Below, one piece after another: positions 16,582-24,249 of a stretch of DNA of 42,399 nucleotides (position 1 is the stretch's first letter; each line of letters opens with the position of its first letter). The notes beneath the pieces were generated by a model. That model ran no database searches and had not been told where the DNA came from. It saw only the letters and a program-made list of their open reading frames with translations. Source of the DNA: an uncultured Caryophanales bacterium (GTDB taxonomy: Bacteria; Bacillota_I; Bacilli_A; RFN20; CAG-826); assembly GCA_946404585.1 (NCBI GenBank), contig CAMJEC010000001.1, forward strand, positions 1 to 42,399, read 5' to 3'. The position numbers and the translations under genes were made by a program.

Positions 16582-17871
16582 TTATAATTCATTTTTTGCT
16601 GCTTTTTCTAAACGCTCATTAGCAGCATCTGCCGCTTTATAGATGTCTTCAATACTTTCGTTAATGTTATATTTTCCATTTTCGTAAAGAATCTTACCGT
16701 TAATCATTGTCATGATGACGTTATCTTTACTGCCAGCATAGACAAGGTTAGTGACGATGTTATTAAGTGGCTGCATGTTTGGTTTTGATAAATCAATCAT
16801 GATAATATCCGCGAGTTTATTAACATCTAAGACATCAGCGTCATTAAGCCCCATCGCTTTAGCGCCATTGACTGTGGCCATCTTTAAAAATTCAAATGCA
16901 GGGATGAATTTTTCATCTTGAGTTTGAAGTCTATTGAAAGAGGCTAAAAGATACATTTCTTTAAACATATCTAAACCGTTATTACTAGCAGGACCATCCG
17001 TACCAATCGCAATATTAATGCCCATGTTATAGTATTTTGTGATTGGGACAATGCCAGAGGCTAATTTAGCGTTACTACATGGACATGTCACAATTGTGAG
17101 ATTATGATCTTTGAATAATTGTGCTTCTTCATCAGTGAGATGGACACAGTGATAACCGCCACCACCATAGGCAAATAAGCCGTTTTCATATAAATATTTA
17201 GCAGGAGGCATATTGTGTCTTTGGATACATCCTTCCACTTCACCTTTAGTTTCACTAACGTGAGTAAAGAATGGGCTATGAGTCATCTCAATTGCTTCTT
17301 TTGTTTTAGCAACTCTATTTTCGTCAGCGGTATATTCTGAATGTAAGCCAACGCAGAATCTAACTAGGCTATCTTTATTTTCATTGTATTTACGATAATT
17401 ATTAACTTCTTGTTCCAAAGAAGTCACACCATGTTCATATGTTCCTAAAAGAAGCGAACGAATGCCAAAGTCTTCAGCGCTTTTAGCCATCATTGGAATG
17501 AAGAAATAATAATCAAATATCGCGGTGATACCACTTGTTAAATATTCTAGGTAGGCCACTTTATTAAGAGCGTAAACATCTTCAGGAATTAAATGTTCTT
17601 CTCTAGGAAGACAAGTATTGAACAGCCATTCGTGTTGACGTTCATCATCAGCTTTACCTCTAAGGAAGACCATTGCACTATGAGCGTGAGCGTTTTTAAA
17701 ACCAGGCATTAAAAGATTTTTCTTACAATCAATTTCACGGTCAAAAGGACCATAGCTTTGATAATCATTACCAATGTAGGCAATGCGGTTATTATTGACC
17801 ACTAAACTGCCTTCAATGATTTGATCATTTTTCATTGTCAGGATACGTGCATTTTTTAATAAGATTTTCAT
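16582..17871 (-). CDS. Amidohydrolase, MtaD/SsnA-like deaminase
   Basis: A 429-residue metal-dependent amidohydrolase related to 5'-methylthioadenosine/S-adenosylhomocysteine deaminases and chlorohydrolase-like enzymes. Metal ligands and family motifs are visible: HAHSAMVFLRG (HxH, about residues 63-65), GLHSEYTADE (His), FFTHVSETKGEVEGC (His), and the CPCSNAKLASG...IAIGTDGPASNNGLDMF block with the catalytic Asp. The TIM-barrel domain sits between short composite beta-domains at each end. Deamination of an adenosine-type compound is the best guess, which fits other purine-handling genes in the window, but the substrate is not fixed by sequence. Its ATG overlaps the plsC stop (ATGA), so the two are translationally coupled. 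Confidence 0.88.
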   Translation of the reverse strand: MKILLKNARILTMKNDQIIEGSLVVNNNRIAYIGNDYQSYGPFDREIDCKKNLLMPGFKNAHAHSAMVFLRGKADDERQHEWLFNTCLPREEHLIPEDVYALNKVAYLEYLTSGITAIFDYYFFIPMMAKSAEDFGIRSLLLGTYEHGVTSLEQEVNNYRKYNENKDSLVRFCVGLHSEYTADENRVAKTKEAIEMTHSPFFTHVSETKGEVEGCIQRHNMPPAKYLYENGLFAYGGGGYHCVHLTDEEAQLFKDHNLTIVTCPCSNAKLASGIVPITKYYNMGINIAIGTDGPASNNGLDMFKEMYLLASFNRLQTQDEKFIPAFEFLKMATVNGAKAMGLNDADVLDVNKLADIIMIDLSKPNMQPLNNIVTNLVYAGSKDNVIMTMINGKILYENGKYNINESIEDIYKAADAANERLEKAAKNEL

Positions 17872-18545
17872 TTTTTACCTGCCTCACACATCTCTTGGAG
17901 ATGTAACTCATATTCATATAATTCATTAGCGACTTCATTTAGTTTAGCTTGATTCATTACTGGACCAATCTTTTCTTTAACATCAAATGGTTTACCAATT
18001 ACTAGTCTAGTCATATGCCAGATACTAGTTCTTTTTTGATGATAAACAGGGATGATTGGTTTACCAGATAGATAGGCCATTAAGACAATACCACCTTTAA
18101 AGGCATCAACTTCACCATCTCTTTTAATATGACCTTCTGGAAATAAACCTAAGACGTGTCCATTAGCGACATATTGACTTAAAAACTTCATCGTGGATAA
18201 AGATGGTTTTTCTCTATCGATTGGATATGACAAGAAGACGTTTTTATAAATCCAAGCAGTGAATTTATTCTTAATCAATTCAGTCATGAAAACAAAGTGT
18301 AATCTTCTTGATAAGAACGCTGTTAGTAGGATAAATGGATCAGAGAAACCAACGTGGTTAGAAGATATGAATGCCCCACCTTTGATTCTCTTTTTAGCTT
18401 CTGGTCCATCGTAGATCTTTTTGATACGATACCAAATCATTGTTTGCCAAAAACCAAACCATTTCACTAAATCATAAAGGATGTATTTGAATGAAAACAA
18501 TTTTGCTTTTGGTACTTTTTGCTGCTTGTTTTTCTTTTTGTCCAT
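17868..18545 (-). CDS. plsC: 1-acyl-sn-glycerol-3-phosphate acyltransferase (PlsC family)
   Basis: A 225-residue membrane-associated acyltransferase of phospholipid synthesis. The catalytic H(x)4D box is NHVGFSDPF (about residue 63) and the second motif is FPEGHIKRDGEVDAFKGG, followed by the KPIIPVYH strand. The lysine-rich N-terminus precedes an amphipathic or membrane-dipping segment. The start lacks a Shine-Dalgarno; the minus-strand TATAAA ends 9 bases before the ATG. It heads the unit plsC-amidohydrolase and perhaps the zinc-ribbon gene. The length and motifs fit PlsC; the acyl acceptor could be another lipid. Confidence 0.93.
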   Translation of the reverse strand: MDKKKNKQQKVPKAKLFSFKYILYDLVKWFGFWQTMIWYRIKKIYDGPEAKKRIKGGAFISSNHVGFSDPFILLTAFLSRRLHFVFMTELIKNKFTAWIYKNVFLSYPIDREKPSLSTMKFLSQYVANGHVLGLFPEGHIKRDGEVDAFKGGIVLMAYLSGKPIIPVYHQKRTSIWHMTRLVIGKPFDVKEKIGPVMNQAKLNEVANELYEYELHLQEMCEAGKK

Positions 18546-18579
18546 ATCTTAACTTTTATATTTTATATAAGAATTTATA

Positions 18580-18585
18580 TATAAT
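18580..18585 (+). promoter_or_regulatory. Probable -10 of the tyrS T-box transcript
   Basis: TATAAT at 18580-18585 in a very AT-rich stretch just upstream of the T-box leader; the -35 is not convincing. The divergent plsC start lies 35 bases to the left. Confidence 0.5.
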
Positions 18586-18594
18586 CAATTATGC

Positions 18595-18896
18595 TTTCAA
18601 TATGTATCTTTATTTTAAGATACTGCTTTGATATACTTACTTGGTAAAGCGTTGAAGGAAACAAGTACGCTTAATGATGTCTTCTAGAGAGTGGCCGGTT
18701 GCTGTAAGACCATAGACTAGTTAAGGGGAATACATTCTGGAGCTGCTTCCTGAACCATTTAGTAGGGAATGACGGGTTCGCCCGAAATAGCGAAGTGTCA
18801 AAGACACACTAAGGGATAGCTTGTGAGAGTTATCTAAATAGAGGTGGTACCACGTTTAATCGTCCTCTGTTCCGTTTTTTGGAATAGAGGTTTTTT
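18595..18896 (+). promoter_or_regulatory. Tyrosine T-box riboswitch leader
   Basis: About 300 bases of leader with the hallmark T-box sequence AGGTGGTACCACG at 18842-18854. The stem I distal region (AGAGAGTGGCCGGTTGCTG, about 18686-18704) and its AGTA bulge (18664-18667) are visible, and the specifier loop has GGGGAA-TAC-ATTC with the tyrosine codon TAC at 18731-18733. The terminator hairpin pairs CCTCTGTTCC with GGAATAGAGG (18864-18873 with 18881-18890), followed by T6. Uncharged tRNA-Tyr would stabilise the antiterminator and switch on tyrS. The specifier matches the downstream gene, so the assignment is solid; the leader's 5' end is approximate. Confidence 0.95.
18864..18896 (+). terminator. 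T-box-controlled terminator
   Basis: Ten-position stem 18864-18873 / 18881-18890 with loop GTTTTTT and a T6 tail. The 5' strand lies downstream of the T-box sequence, as expected for the terminator/antiterminator switch. Confidence 0.92.
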
Positions 18897-18916
18897 ACTA
18901 AAAGGAGATATTCAAA

Positions 18917-20128
18917 ATGAAAATCTACGAAGAATTACAAAGAAGAGGTTTAATTGCCCAAGTTACTGATGAACCTGAAATTAAAGAACTCATTAATAAC
19001 GGTGGCGCAAGATTTTATATTGGTTTTGACCCAACAGCGGATTCTCTCCATGCAGGTCATTTTATGACCTTAGTCTTAATGAAGAGATTACAATTAGCCG
19101 GTAATAAGCCAATCGTCGTCTTAGGTGGCGGCACTGGTTTAGTGGGTGATCCAAGTGGTCGTACAGATATGAGAGCGATGCTTAGCGAAGAACAAATCGC
19201 TCATAACTGTGAAAGATTCAAAGAACAAATTGGTCGCTTCATTGAATTTGGTGAAGATAAAGCCATTTGTGTCAATAACGCTGATTGGTTAAAAGGTTTA
19301 AAATATGTTGAACTTTTAAGAGATGTTGGTGCTTGTTTCTCCGTTAACAAGATGCTAACCGCAGAATGCTATAAGCAAAGAATGGAAAAAGGTTTAACAT
19401 TCTTAGAATTCAACTACATGATTATGCAGTCCTATGACTTCTATTACTTACATGAACACTATGGCTGCAATATGGAATTTGGTGGGGATGACCAATGGAG
19501 CAATATGCTCGCTGGTACTGAACTTATCAGAAAGAAAACTGGTAAAGATGCTTTTGCCTTAACTATTCCACTATTGACTAATAGTGAAGGTAAGAAAATG
19601 GGTAAATCCGTTAACGGTGCTCTTTGGTTAGATAAAGATAAAACATCACCATATGAATTCTTCCAATACTGGAGAAATGTTAACGACGCTGATGTCGATA
19701 AATGCTTAAAGATGATTACTTTCTTACCAATTGAAGAAATCGAAGAAATGGCAAAATGGCCAAGTGAAAGAATCAATGAAAAGAAAGAAATCTTAGCCTT
19801 TGAAATCACTAAATTGGTACATGGTGAAGAAGAAGCAAGAAAAGCATTAGAAGCTGCACGTGCATTATTCTCAGGTGAAGGTGATGACGCTAATATGCCA
19901 ACCACTGAAATCGAACTTGAAAATGATATCGGTTTATTAGATTTATTAGTTTTAACTAAATTAGCGGCTTCTAAGGGTGAAGCTAGAAGACTTATTGATC
20001 AAGGTGGTATCTCGCTTAACGGCAATAAGGTTAGTGATGTTAACTTAAGAATCACTAGAGCCGATTTAGCGGAACCAATCAAAATCAAGAAAGGTAAAAA
20101 AGCCTTCCATAAGGTTGTCTTAAAATAA
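18917..20128 (+). CDS. tyrS: Tyrosyl-tRNA synthetase
   Basis: Class I aminoacyl-tRNA synthetase charging tRNA-Tyr, 403 residues, normal for bacterial TyrRS. The ATP-binding HIGH-type motif is HAGH in FDPTADSLHAGHF; the KMSKS-type motif is KKMGKS; the tyrosine-binding region includes EFNYMIMQSYDF and GGDDQWSNM. A C-terminal S4 RNA-binding domain follows (about residues 335-400; SKGEARRLIDQGGISLNG). AAAGGAGAT is an excellent RBS. Expression is controlled by the T-box leader. Its own Rho-independent terminator has been split by an IS3-family insertion about 30 bases after the stop codon. Confidence 0.98.
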   Translation: MKIYEELQRRGLIAQVTDEPEIKELINNGGARFYIGFDPTADSLHAGHFMTLVLMKRLQLAGNKPIVVLGGGTGLVGDPSGRTDMRAMLSEEQIAHNCERFKEQIGRFIEFGEDKAICVNNADWLKGLKYVELLRDVGACFSVNKMLTAECYKQRMEKGLTFLEFNYMIMQSYDFYYLHEHYGCNMEFGGDDQWSNMLAGTELIRKKTGKDAFALTIPLLTNSEGKKMGKSVNGALWLDKDKTSPYEFFQYWRNVNDADVDKCLKMITFLPIEEIEEMAKWPSERINEKKEILAFEITKLVHGEEEARKALEAARALFSGEGDDANMPTTEIELENDIGLLDLLVLTKLAASKGEARRLIDQGGISLNGNKVSDVNLRITRADLAEPIKIKKGKKAFHKVVLK

Positions 20129-20151
20129 ATATTAAAAATCAATAAAAACAG

Positions 20152-20159
20152 AAGCGATA
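20152..20159 (+). terminator. Left arm of the tyrS terminator, separated from its right arm by the IS
   Basis: AGAAGCGA at about 20150-20157 is complementary to TCGCTTCT plus a T run starting near 21400. Removing the IS and one copy of the AAT duplication restores AGAAGCGA-TAATATG-TCGCTTCT-TTTTT, a textbook terminator. Confidence 0.8.
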
Positions 20160-20199
20160 ATTGAACTGAACCCCTCTTAGTTCACAAGAAAAAGAAAAG

Positions 20200-20233
20200 A
20201 CCTCCTAGTGTAAAATTGCATTAGGAGGTTTTT
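20200..20233 (+). promoter_or_regulatory. Hairpin sequestering the IS transposase RBS
   Basis: ACCTCCTAGTG (20200-20210) pairs with CATTAGGAGGT (20219-20229; one G-T wobble), loop TAAAATTG. The right arm contains the AGGAGG ribosome binding site of orfA, and the stem is followed by TTTTTAT, so it may also terminate transcription entering from tyrS. Confidence 0.75.
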
Positions 20234-20235
20234 AT

Positions 20236-20538
20236 ATGGCAAGCAAAGGTCAAAAGTTTAAAAAGCATTCTCCAGAATTTAAGGAGAAGATACTCAAAGA
20301 GTATTTTGATGGAATCTATGGTTATGAGACTTTAGCAAAGAAATATGGCGTTTCTTGTAAAACTATTGAAACGTGGGTAAGAAAAACAAGAAAAGGCATT
20401 GATGTAACTGTTAACCATTGGAAAGGTAATAGTGGCAGGAAGAAAGCCCAGGATCTAACGTTAGAGGACTACAAAGAAAGGTATGAAATCTTAAAAAAAT
20501 ACCAGGCCTTCTTACAAGCACGACGAGAGAAAAAGTAA
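20236..20538 (+). CDS. IS3-family transposase OrfA (helix-turn-helix)
   Basis: A 100-residue N-terminal transposase protein. It contains the IS3 OrfA helix-turn-helix (FKEKILKEYFDGIYGYETLA, then KYGVSCKTIETWVRK) and a lysine-rich C-terminal part with likely leucine-zipper character (DYKERYEILKKYQAFL). It binds the terminal repeats. Its RBS AGGAGG is strong but buried in a hairpin. An A7 run at 20493-20499, in phase as A-AAA-AAA, is the probable -1 slip site leading into orfB. Confidence 0.93.
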   Translation: MASKGQKFKKHSPEFKEKILKEYFDGIYGYETLAKKYGVSCKTIETWVRKTRKGIDVTVNHWKGNSGRKKAQDLTLEDYKERYEILKKYQAFLQARREKK

Positions 20539-21338
20539 CATTTATAACTATTCATATAAATGATTACAAATTATCCAATCTATGTGCAGCTTTAGCGGTA
20601 TCTCGTAGAACTTACTACAAGTATCGTAACAAAGAAGATCCTGATTATTTTGAATATCTACTTATTAAAGAAATCTTCGATGAAAGCAAAGGTACATATG
20701 GATATCGTAGGGTGAAAGAAGGTCTATGGATTAAATATGGTGTTAAGTTTAATCACAAGAAAGTGGCGAGAATTATGAAAAAATATAATCTCAAACCCGA
20801 ATATATAAGAAGAATCAGACCAAATTATGGGGCGAAGCGTTTAGAAGAAAATATCCAGCCGAATCTAGTGAAAAGACAATTCAAAACCAAAGGTTTCAAT
20901 CAAATATGGTGTACAGATATCACTTATCTAACGTGGGGAAACAAAAGAGCATATCTATCAACAATTATCGATTTGTATGATCGTCGTGTTGTAGCGTATC
21001 AAATCTCAAAAAGAAACGACATCAAGATAGTGATTGATACTCTAACCAAAGCTTTAGAAATAGAAAAGGATGTACATGGGCTCATCATTCACAGTGATCA
21101 AGGGTTCCAGTATACATCCAATGAATACAAAGCCATCTGTGCTTCCAAAGGTGTGCTTATTTCAATGAGCCGAAAGGGTACACCTATTGATGATTCTCCA
21201 ATGGAGAGTTGGCACGGAATCCTTAAAAAGGAGACTTTGTACAATAATAATATCACATCTTTAGAGCATTACATTCAACTGGTAGAAGAATGGATTGCTT
21301 TCTATAACTCAACAAGACTAAAAAACAGGAACCTTTAA
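20499..21338 (+). CDS. IS3-family transposase OrfB (DDE integrase domain), made by -1 frameshift from OrfA
   Basis: The frame is open without a stop from the A7 slip site at 20493-20499 to 21338, so OrfB is translated as an OrfAB fusion of about 367 residues; no good independent start and RBS is seen near the orfA stop. The HTH_21-like segment KGTYGYRRVKEGLWIKYG is followed by the rve integrase core: WCTDITYL (first Asp), IHSDQGFQYTS (second Asp) and SPMESWHGILKKE (Glu), giving an intact DDE triad. The C-terminus ends soon after FYNSTRLKNRNL, short of the usual LsPveyR block; the -1 frame after an A6C run at 21320-21326 would encode a similar block (LTIPVFR). Confidence 0.88.
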   Translation: MPGLLTSTTREKVTFITIHINDYKLSNLCAALAVSRRTYYKYRNKEDPDYFEYLLIKEIFDESKGTYGYRRVKEGLWIKYGVKFNHKKVARIMKKYNLKPEYIRRIRPNYGAKRLEENIQPNLVKRQFKTKGFNQIWCTDITYLTWGNKRAYLSTIIDLYDRRVVAYQISKRNDIKIVIDTLTKALEIEKDVHGLIIHSDQGFQYTSNEYKAICASKGVLISMSRKGTPIDDSPMESWHGILKKETLYNNNITSLEHYIQLVEEWIAFYNSTRLKNRNL

Positions 21339-21348
21339 CGATTCCTGT
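21325..21348 (+). terminator. Hairpin at the end of orfB
   Basis: ACAGGAA / TTCCTGT (21325-21331 with 21342-21348), loop of 10 bases, with a T7 run beginning about 9 bases later. It could be a weak terminator of the IS transcript; the spacing to the T run is not ideal. Confidence 0.4.
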
Positions 21349-21421
21349 CTTTAGGTCTTTTTTTGAAGTGTGTCCGTTTTGGGGTTCACTTCAAATATGT
21401 CGCTTCTTTTTTTAAAAAATA

Positions 21422-21450
21422 TTGATATACACTACGTATTTACTTACACT
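21422..21450 (+). promoter_or_regulatory. Putative promoter of the 286-residue lipoprotein gene
   Basis: TTGATA at 21422-21427, a 17-base spacer and TACACT at 21445-21450, followed by the RBS GAGGTG before the ATG at 21474. Confidence 0.45.
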
Positions 21451-21473
21451 TATTGAATGAATGAGGTGCTCCT

Positions 21474-22334
21474 ATGAAAAAAATAATGTTATTGCTTGCT
21501 TCTTCTCTTCTATTAGTGTCTTGTGGCTCTAACAAAGTTAAGTACGCTCTTCAAACAATCAAACCGTTTGTGCCTGTTGAAATACCAGAAGCTCATGATA
21601 TCGATAAAGAAACCGCTCGTTCTTTAACAGATGGTTTAATCGTTGAGTATGATCGTTGGGATAGTAAAAAATGTTTGAAGAGAGGCGATTTTGTTTTCCG
21701 TGGTCAAACAAAAGAATACTTTTATGATCAAAAAGAGAAAAGAACCACTGTAGACACATATGATATCGAGTATAAAAACATTGATGATATTGAGCGTTAT
21801 TTTACTGAACGTGACAATAATATTGGAGCGAGACTTGATACCCTTTTAATACATAAGCAAACAAATGACTATGGTAATGTTTTATTTATCTCAAAGAATG
21901 ATATAGATTTAGATGCACTTTACACTATTGCATATACGGAAAAAGAAACAGCATTTAGCGCTGGTAGTATGTCAGTATCCTTTAAGCGCTATATTGAAGT
22001 AGCGATGGGCAATTATTATAATCGCTTCTCTGATTACAATAAATTCCTTGAATTTATCGAAGATGATAATTTCAACCACACTGTGAAATATGCTTCAAGA
22101 GGAAAAGGAAGTTTAATCTTAGAAACAACTTCAGTTGCGAAAAGCCCAATCAATATGAACAATATCGCTGTGAGTGAAATCAAATATAAAATGGAGTTCT
22201 TTGGAAACTTCTTAGTGGGCTATGAATATCAAGCACTTTCAAATTCACAAGCCGCGAAGTATGAATCCTTGTCTTTAACTTATGAAAGACCTGAAATTGA
22301 ACTTCCAGATTATTGGAAACTTCACATCAAGTAA
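21474..22334 (+). CDS. Predicted lipoprotein, unknown function
   Basis: A 286-residue protein with a lipoprotein signal peptide (MKKIMLLLASSLLLVSCGSN; lipobox LVSC, mature Cys at about 17). The rest has no family I recognise: a charged, mixed alpha/beta domain with several aromatic-rich strands (FVFRGQTKEYFYDQKE, SVSFKRYIEVAMGNYYN). It would sit on the outer face of the membrane. It has its own promoter and a strong terminator, so it is a single-gene unit. RBS GAGGTG. Confidence 0.8.
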   Translation: MKKIMLLLASSLLLVSCGSNKVKYALQTIKPFVPVEIPEAHDIDKETARSLTDGLIVEYDRWDSKKCLKRGDFVFRGQTKEYFYDQKEKRTTVDTYDIEYKNIDDIERYFTERDNNIGARLDTLLIHKQTNDYGNVLFISKNDIDLDALYTIAYTEKETAFSAGSMSVSFKRYIEVAMGNYYNRFSDYNKFLEFIEDDNFNHTVKYASRGKGSLILETTSVAKSPINMNNIAVSEIKYKMEFFGNFLVGYEYQALSNSQAAKYESLSLTYERPEIELPDYWKLHIK

Positions 22335-22342
22335 TTCAAAAC

Positions 22343-22366
22343 AAAAGGAGCTTCAGCTCCTTTTTT
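22343..22366. terminator. Bidirectional terminator
   Basis: AAAAGGAGC-TTCA-GCTCCTTTT (22343-22351 with 22356-22364) followed by T's on plus; the A's on the left give U's on minus. It serves the lipoprotein gene and the convergent thioesterase gene. Confidence 0.9.
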
Positions 22367-23081
22367 ATTCTTCTACGAATGTGACTTTTCCTAAGAAGGA
22401 AGTTCCACCATCGACTTTGACTTCAATGGTTTCAGGATTATTTCTATCACTGTAAACAGTGACTGTTTCGTTTTCTTTGATTTCTTTAATGTAATTTAAG
22501 GAAATGAAACTTGGACGATGTGTCTTATAGAATTCAAAGTCATGAGTGTCCATTAATAATTCCACATAACGAACATTATTCATATGACAGTTGAAGTCTA
22601 AATCACTATAGTGAATTCTTCTTGTTTCGATTTGGATATTATCTTCACTAGCGACGATTTTACTTGGTAAAGGTAATTCATATTCACTTGTTTCAGGTGG
22701 AAGTTTATTAATGACATCTTTATCAACTACCACTCGTCTTGTTTTAGCGTCTATTAATGCCCAAATTGATGAGGCTTTTACGATAACGTTATTGTTTTCA
22801 TCTTTGATGAAGAAGTAACGCGGATATAACATTGCCATATCTTTACCAGGATAGGTGCAAACTGTAATCTTTTCGTTGCAGCGTGGCAATCTACTTATTT
22901 CCACATCCATTCTAGTAATGACCCAGTCAATGCCTCTTTTAGATAAAGAAATAGAATCAGAACCCACTGATTCTGTTGCCTTCAAGGCAACGTCTTGAAA
23001 TAAACGATATAGATTAGCGGGTTTTAAGGTAAAACGATAATCGACATCGTTATTAGAAATAATAAATTCATGTTGATACAT
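22365..23081 (-). CDS. Acyl-ACP thioesterase (FatA/TesA-like hotdog family)
   Basis: A 238-residue double-hotdog enzyme releasing free fatty acids from acyl-ACP in the cytoplasm. The first hotdog contains LYRLFQDVALKATESVG and KRGIDWVITRMDVEI; the second contains DLDFNCHMNNVRYVEL, with the Asn/His catalytic region typical of the acyl-ACP thioesterase family. The length matches bacterial members. It lies 2 bases downstream of the HI0933-type oxidoreductase gene and is co-transcribed with it. Which chain lengths it cuts cannot be read from sequence. Confidence 0.92.
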   Translation of the reverse strand: MYQHEFIISNNDVDYRFTLKPANLYRLFQDVALKATESVGSDSISLSKRGIDWVITRMDVEISRLPRCNEKITVCTYPGKDMAMLYPRYFFIKDENNNVIVKASSIWALIDAKTRRVVVDKDVINKLPPETSEYELPLPSKIVASEDNIQIETRRIHYSDLDFNCHMNNVRYVELLMDTHDFEFYKTHRPSFISLNYIKEIKENETVTVYSDRNNPETIEVKVDGGTSFLGKVTFVEE

Positions 23082-23083
23082 AC

Positions 23084-24175
23084 TTACTCTCCTAGAGCTT
23101 TACTCACTTTTTCAGCGGACGCGAACGCAAACATTAAGTTATAGCCACCACACATGCCATCAATGTCTAATACTTCACCAGTGAAATATAGACCGTTTTC
23201 TTTCTTTGATTCTAGTGAATCATTAACTTCACTTAAAGAAAGACCACCATGGCTCACTTCAGCGATTTTATATTCATAAAAATCTTTGAATGTGAAAACT
23301 AGATGACGGATATCTAAATTATTCGCTAATAGATATTCCGCGATCTTTGGGGCGACATATTCATAATATTGATTTTGTTTAATCACTTTGGAATTAGGGG
23401 CTAAATCCACCACTAATTTGATATTCTTTTTATCAATTAGACGATTGATTCTCGCTGACATATTTAAGATAACAATGCCACTTATTCCATCATCCTTAAA
23501 TAAGATTTCTCCATCTTCCTTATAGACTTCTTCATTATTATTTAATAATGTGACTCTGCCTTTAGCACGTTGACCAGAAATCTTTTTAGTGTTTTCTTTT
23601 GTTTTAATTGGGCTTAAAGAAGGTGATAAGGTTTCAATCTTATAGCCTTTCTTTTTTAAGATATCTAATAATGTGCCATCTGTTCCTAGCTGTGGATAAG
23701 CACATCCACCAGCGGAAATTACTAACTTATCAAAGATATATTCATTCTCATTAGTTTTAACGTAGAACTTATTATCTTTCTTTTGATAATCAATGACGCT
23801 TTCATTAAGTTTGACTTTAATGCCTAATTCTTCAATCTTTTTAGAAAGCATTAAAACGACCGTTTGCGCGCTCATTGAAGTTGGGAAGACTAATTCATCT
23901 AGATAAGTTGGATGGATGCCGTACTTATCGAAAATAGCCACTATATCTTGTGGTTTGAATTCTTTAAGTAACTTATTAGCGAGCTCATTATTATATTTAC
24001 CTATTAAGTCACCCATATTCGCGTAGTTACATCTGCCGTTCCCAGTGACTAAGACTTTTTTAAGGATCTTATCGTTTCTTTCAATTAAAGTGATGTCAAA
24101 AGAAGGATTGTTTTCCTTAAGTCTAATCGCTAGATAAGCGCCAGAGGCACCCGCACCAATAATTCCAATTTTCAT
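23084..24175 (-). CDS. HI0933/BaiN-family flavoprotein oxidoreductase
   Basis: A 363-residue FAD-dependent oxidoreductase, counted from the ATG at 24175, where the family's first strand begins (MKIGIIGAGASGAYLAIRL). A 12-residue upstream extension is open but would precede the Rossmann fold and has no RBS. Motifs are the dinucleotide loop GAGASG, KVLVTGNGRCNY, SAGGCAYPQLGTDG and a C-terminal CGGYNLMFAFASA. Family members are annotated as NAD(P)/FAD-dependent or aminoacetone oxidase-like; BaiN acts on bile-acid intermediates in gut clostridia, but the sequence alone does not assign a substrate. It heads the operon with the thioesterase. An extended -10 TGGTATTAT ends 8 bases before the ATG, within an operator-like dyad. 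Confidence 0.9.
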   Translation of the reverse strand: MKIGIIGAGASGAYLAIRLKENNPSFDITLIERNDKILKKVLVTGNGRCNYANMGDLIGKYNNELANKLLKEFKPQDIVAIFDKYGIHPTYLDELVFPTSMSAQTVVLMLSKKIEELGIKVKLNESVIDYQKKDNKFYVKTNENEYIFDKLVISAGGCAYPQLGTDGTLLDILKKKGYKIETLSPSLSPIKTKENTKKISGQRAKGRVTLLNNNEEVYKEDGEILFKDDGISGIVILNMSARINRLIDKKNIKLVVDLAPNSKVIKQNQYYEYVAPKIAEYLLANNLDIRHLVFTFKDFYEYKIAEVSHGGLSLSEVNDSLESKKENGLYFTGEVLDIDGMCGGYNLMFAFASAEKVSKALGE

Positions 24176-24183
24176 ATGAAAAA

Positions 24184-24202
24184 TAATACCACCTGGTATT
24201 AA
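24184..24202 (-). promoter_or_regulatory. Extended -10 overlapped by an 18-bp dyad (putative operator)
   Basis: The palindrome TAATACCA-CC-TGGTATTA occupies 24185-24202. On the minus strand it covers TGG-TATTAT (24192-24184), an extended -10 that ends 8 bases before the start codon. A repressor bound here would block the promoter of the oxidoreductase-thioesterase operon. Confidence 0.55.
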
Positions 24203-24209
24203 AAAGCAC

Positions 24210-24239
24210 AATAAAGGACTAGGTTACATTCCTAGTCCA
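24210..24239 (-). terminator. Terminator of the purine-base operon
   Basis: Inverted repeat GGACTAGG / CCTAGTCC (24217-24224 with 24232-24239), loop of 7. On the minus strand it follows the permease stop codon by 10 bases and is followed by CTTTATTGTGCTTTTT, a broken U tract. Confidence 0.7.
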
Positions 24240-24249
24240 TTTGTTTATT

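Larger units (their letters stand above)
20162..21393 (+). mobile_element. IS3-family insertion sequence, 1232 bp
   Basis: Ends are TGAACTGAACCCC (20162-20174) and, inverted, TGAAGTGAACCCC (complement of 21381-21393), with the TG...CA termini of the IS3 family and a 3-bp target duplication AAT (20159-20161 and 21394-21396). It holds orfA and orfB joined by a -1 frameshift site. The insertion is in the loop of the tyrS terminator. The left end also contains the inner inverted repeat TGAACT...AGTTCA. The near-perfect terminal repeats and intact target duplication suggest a fairly recent insertion. Confidence 0.93.

Noticed and set aside
17868..18545. Possible UGA-as-tryptophan code because of the low GC
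   Set aside because: plsC ends in TGA within an ATGA overlap and all Trp positions checked are TGG.
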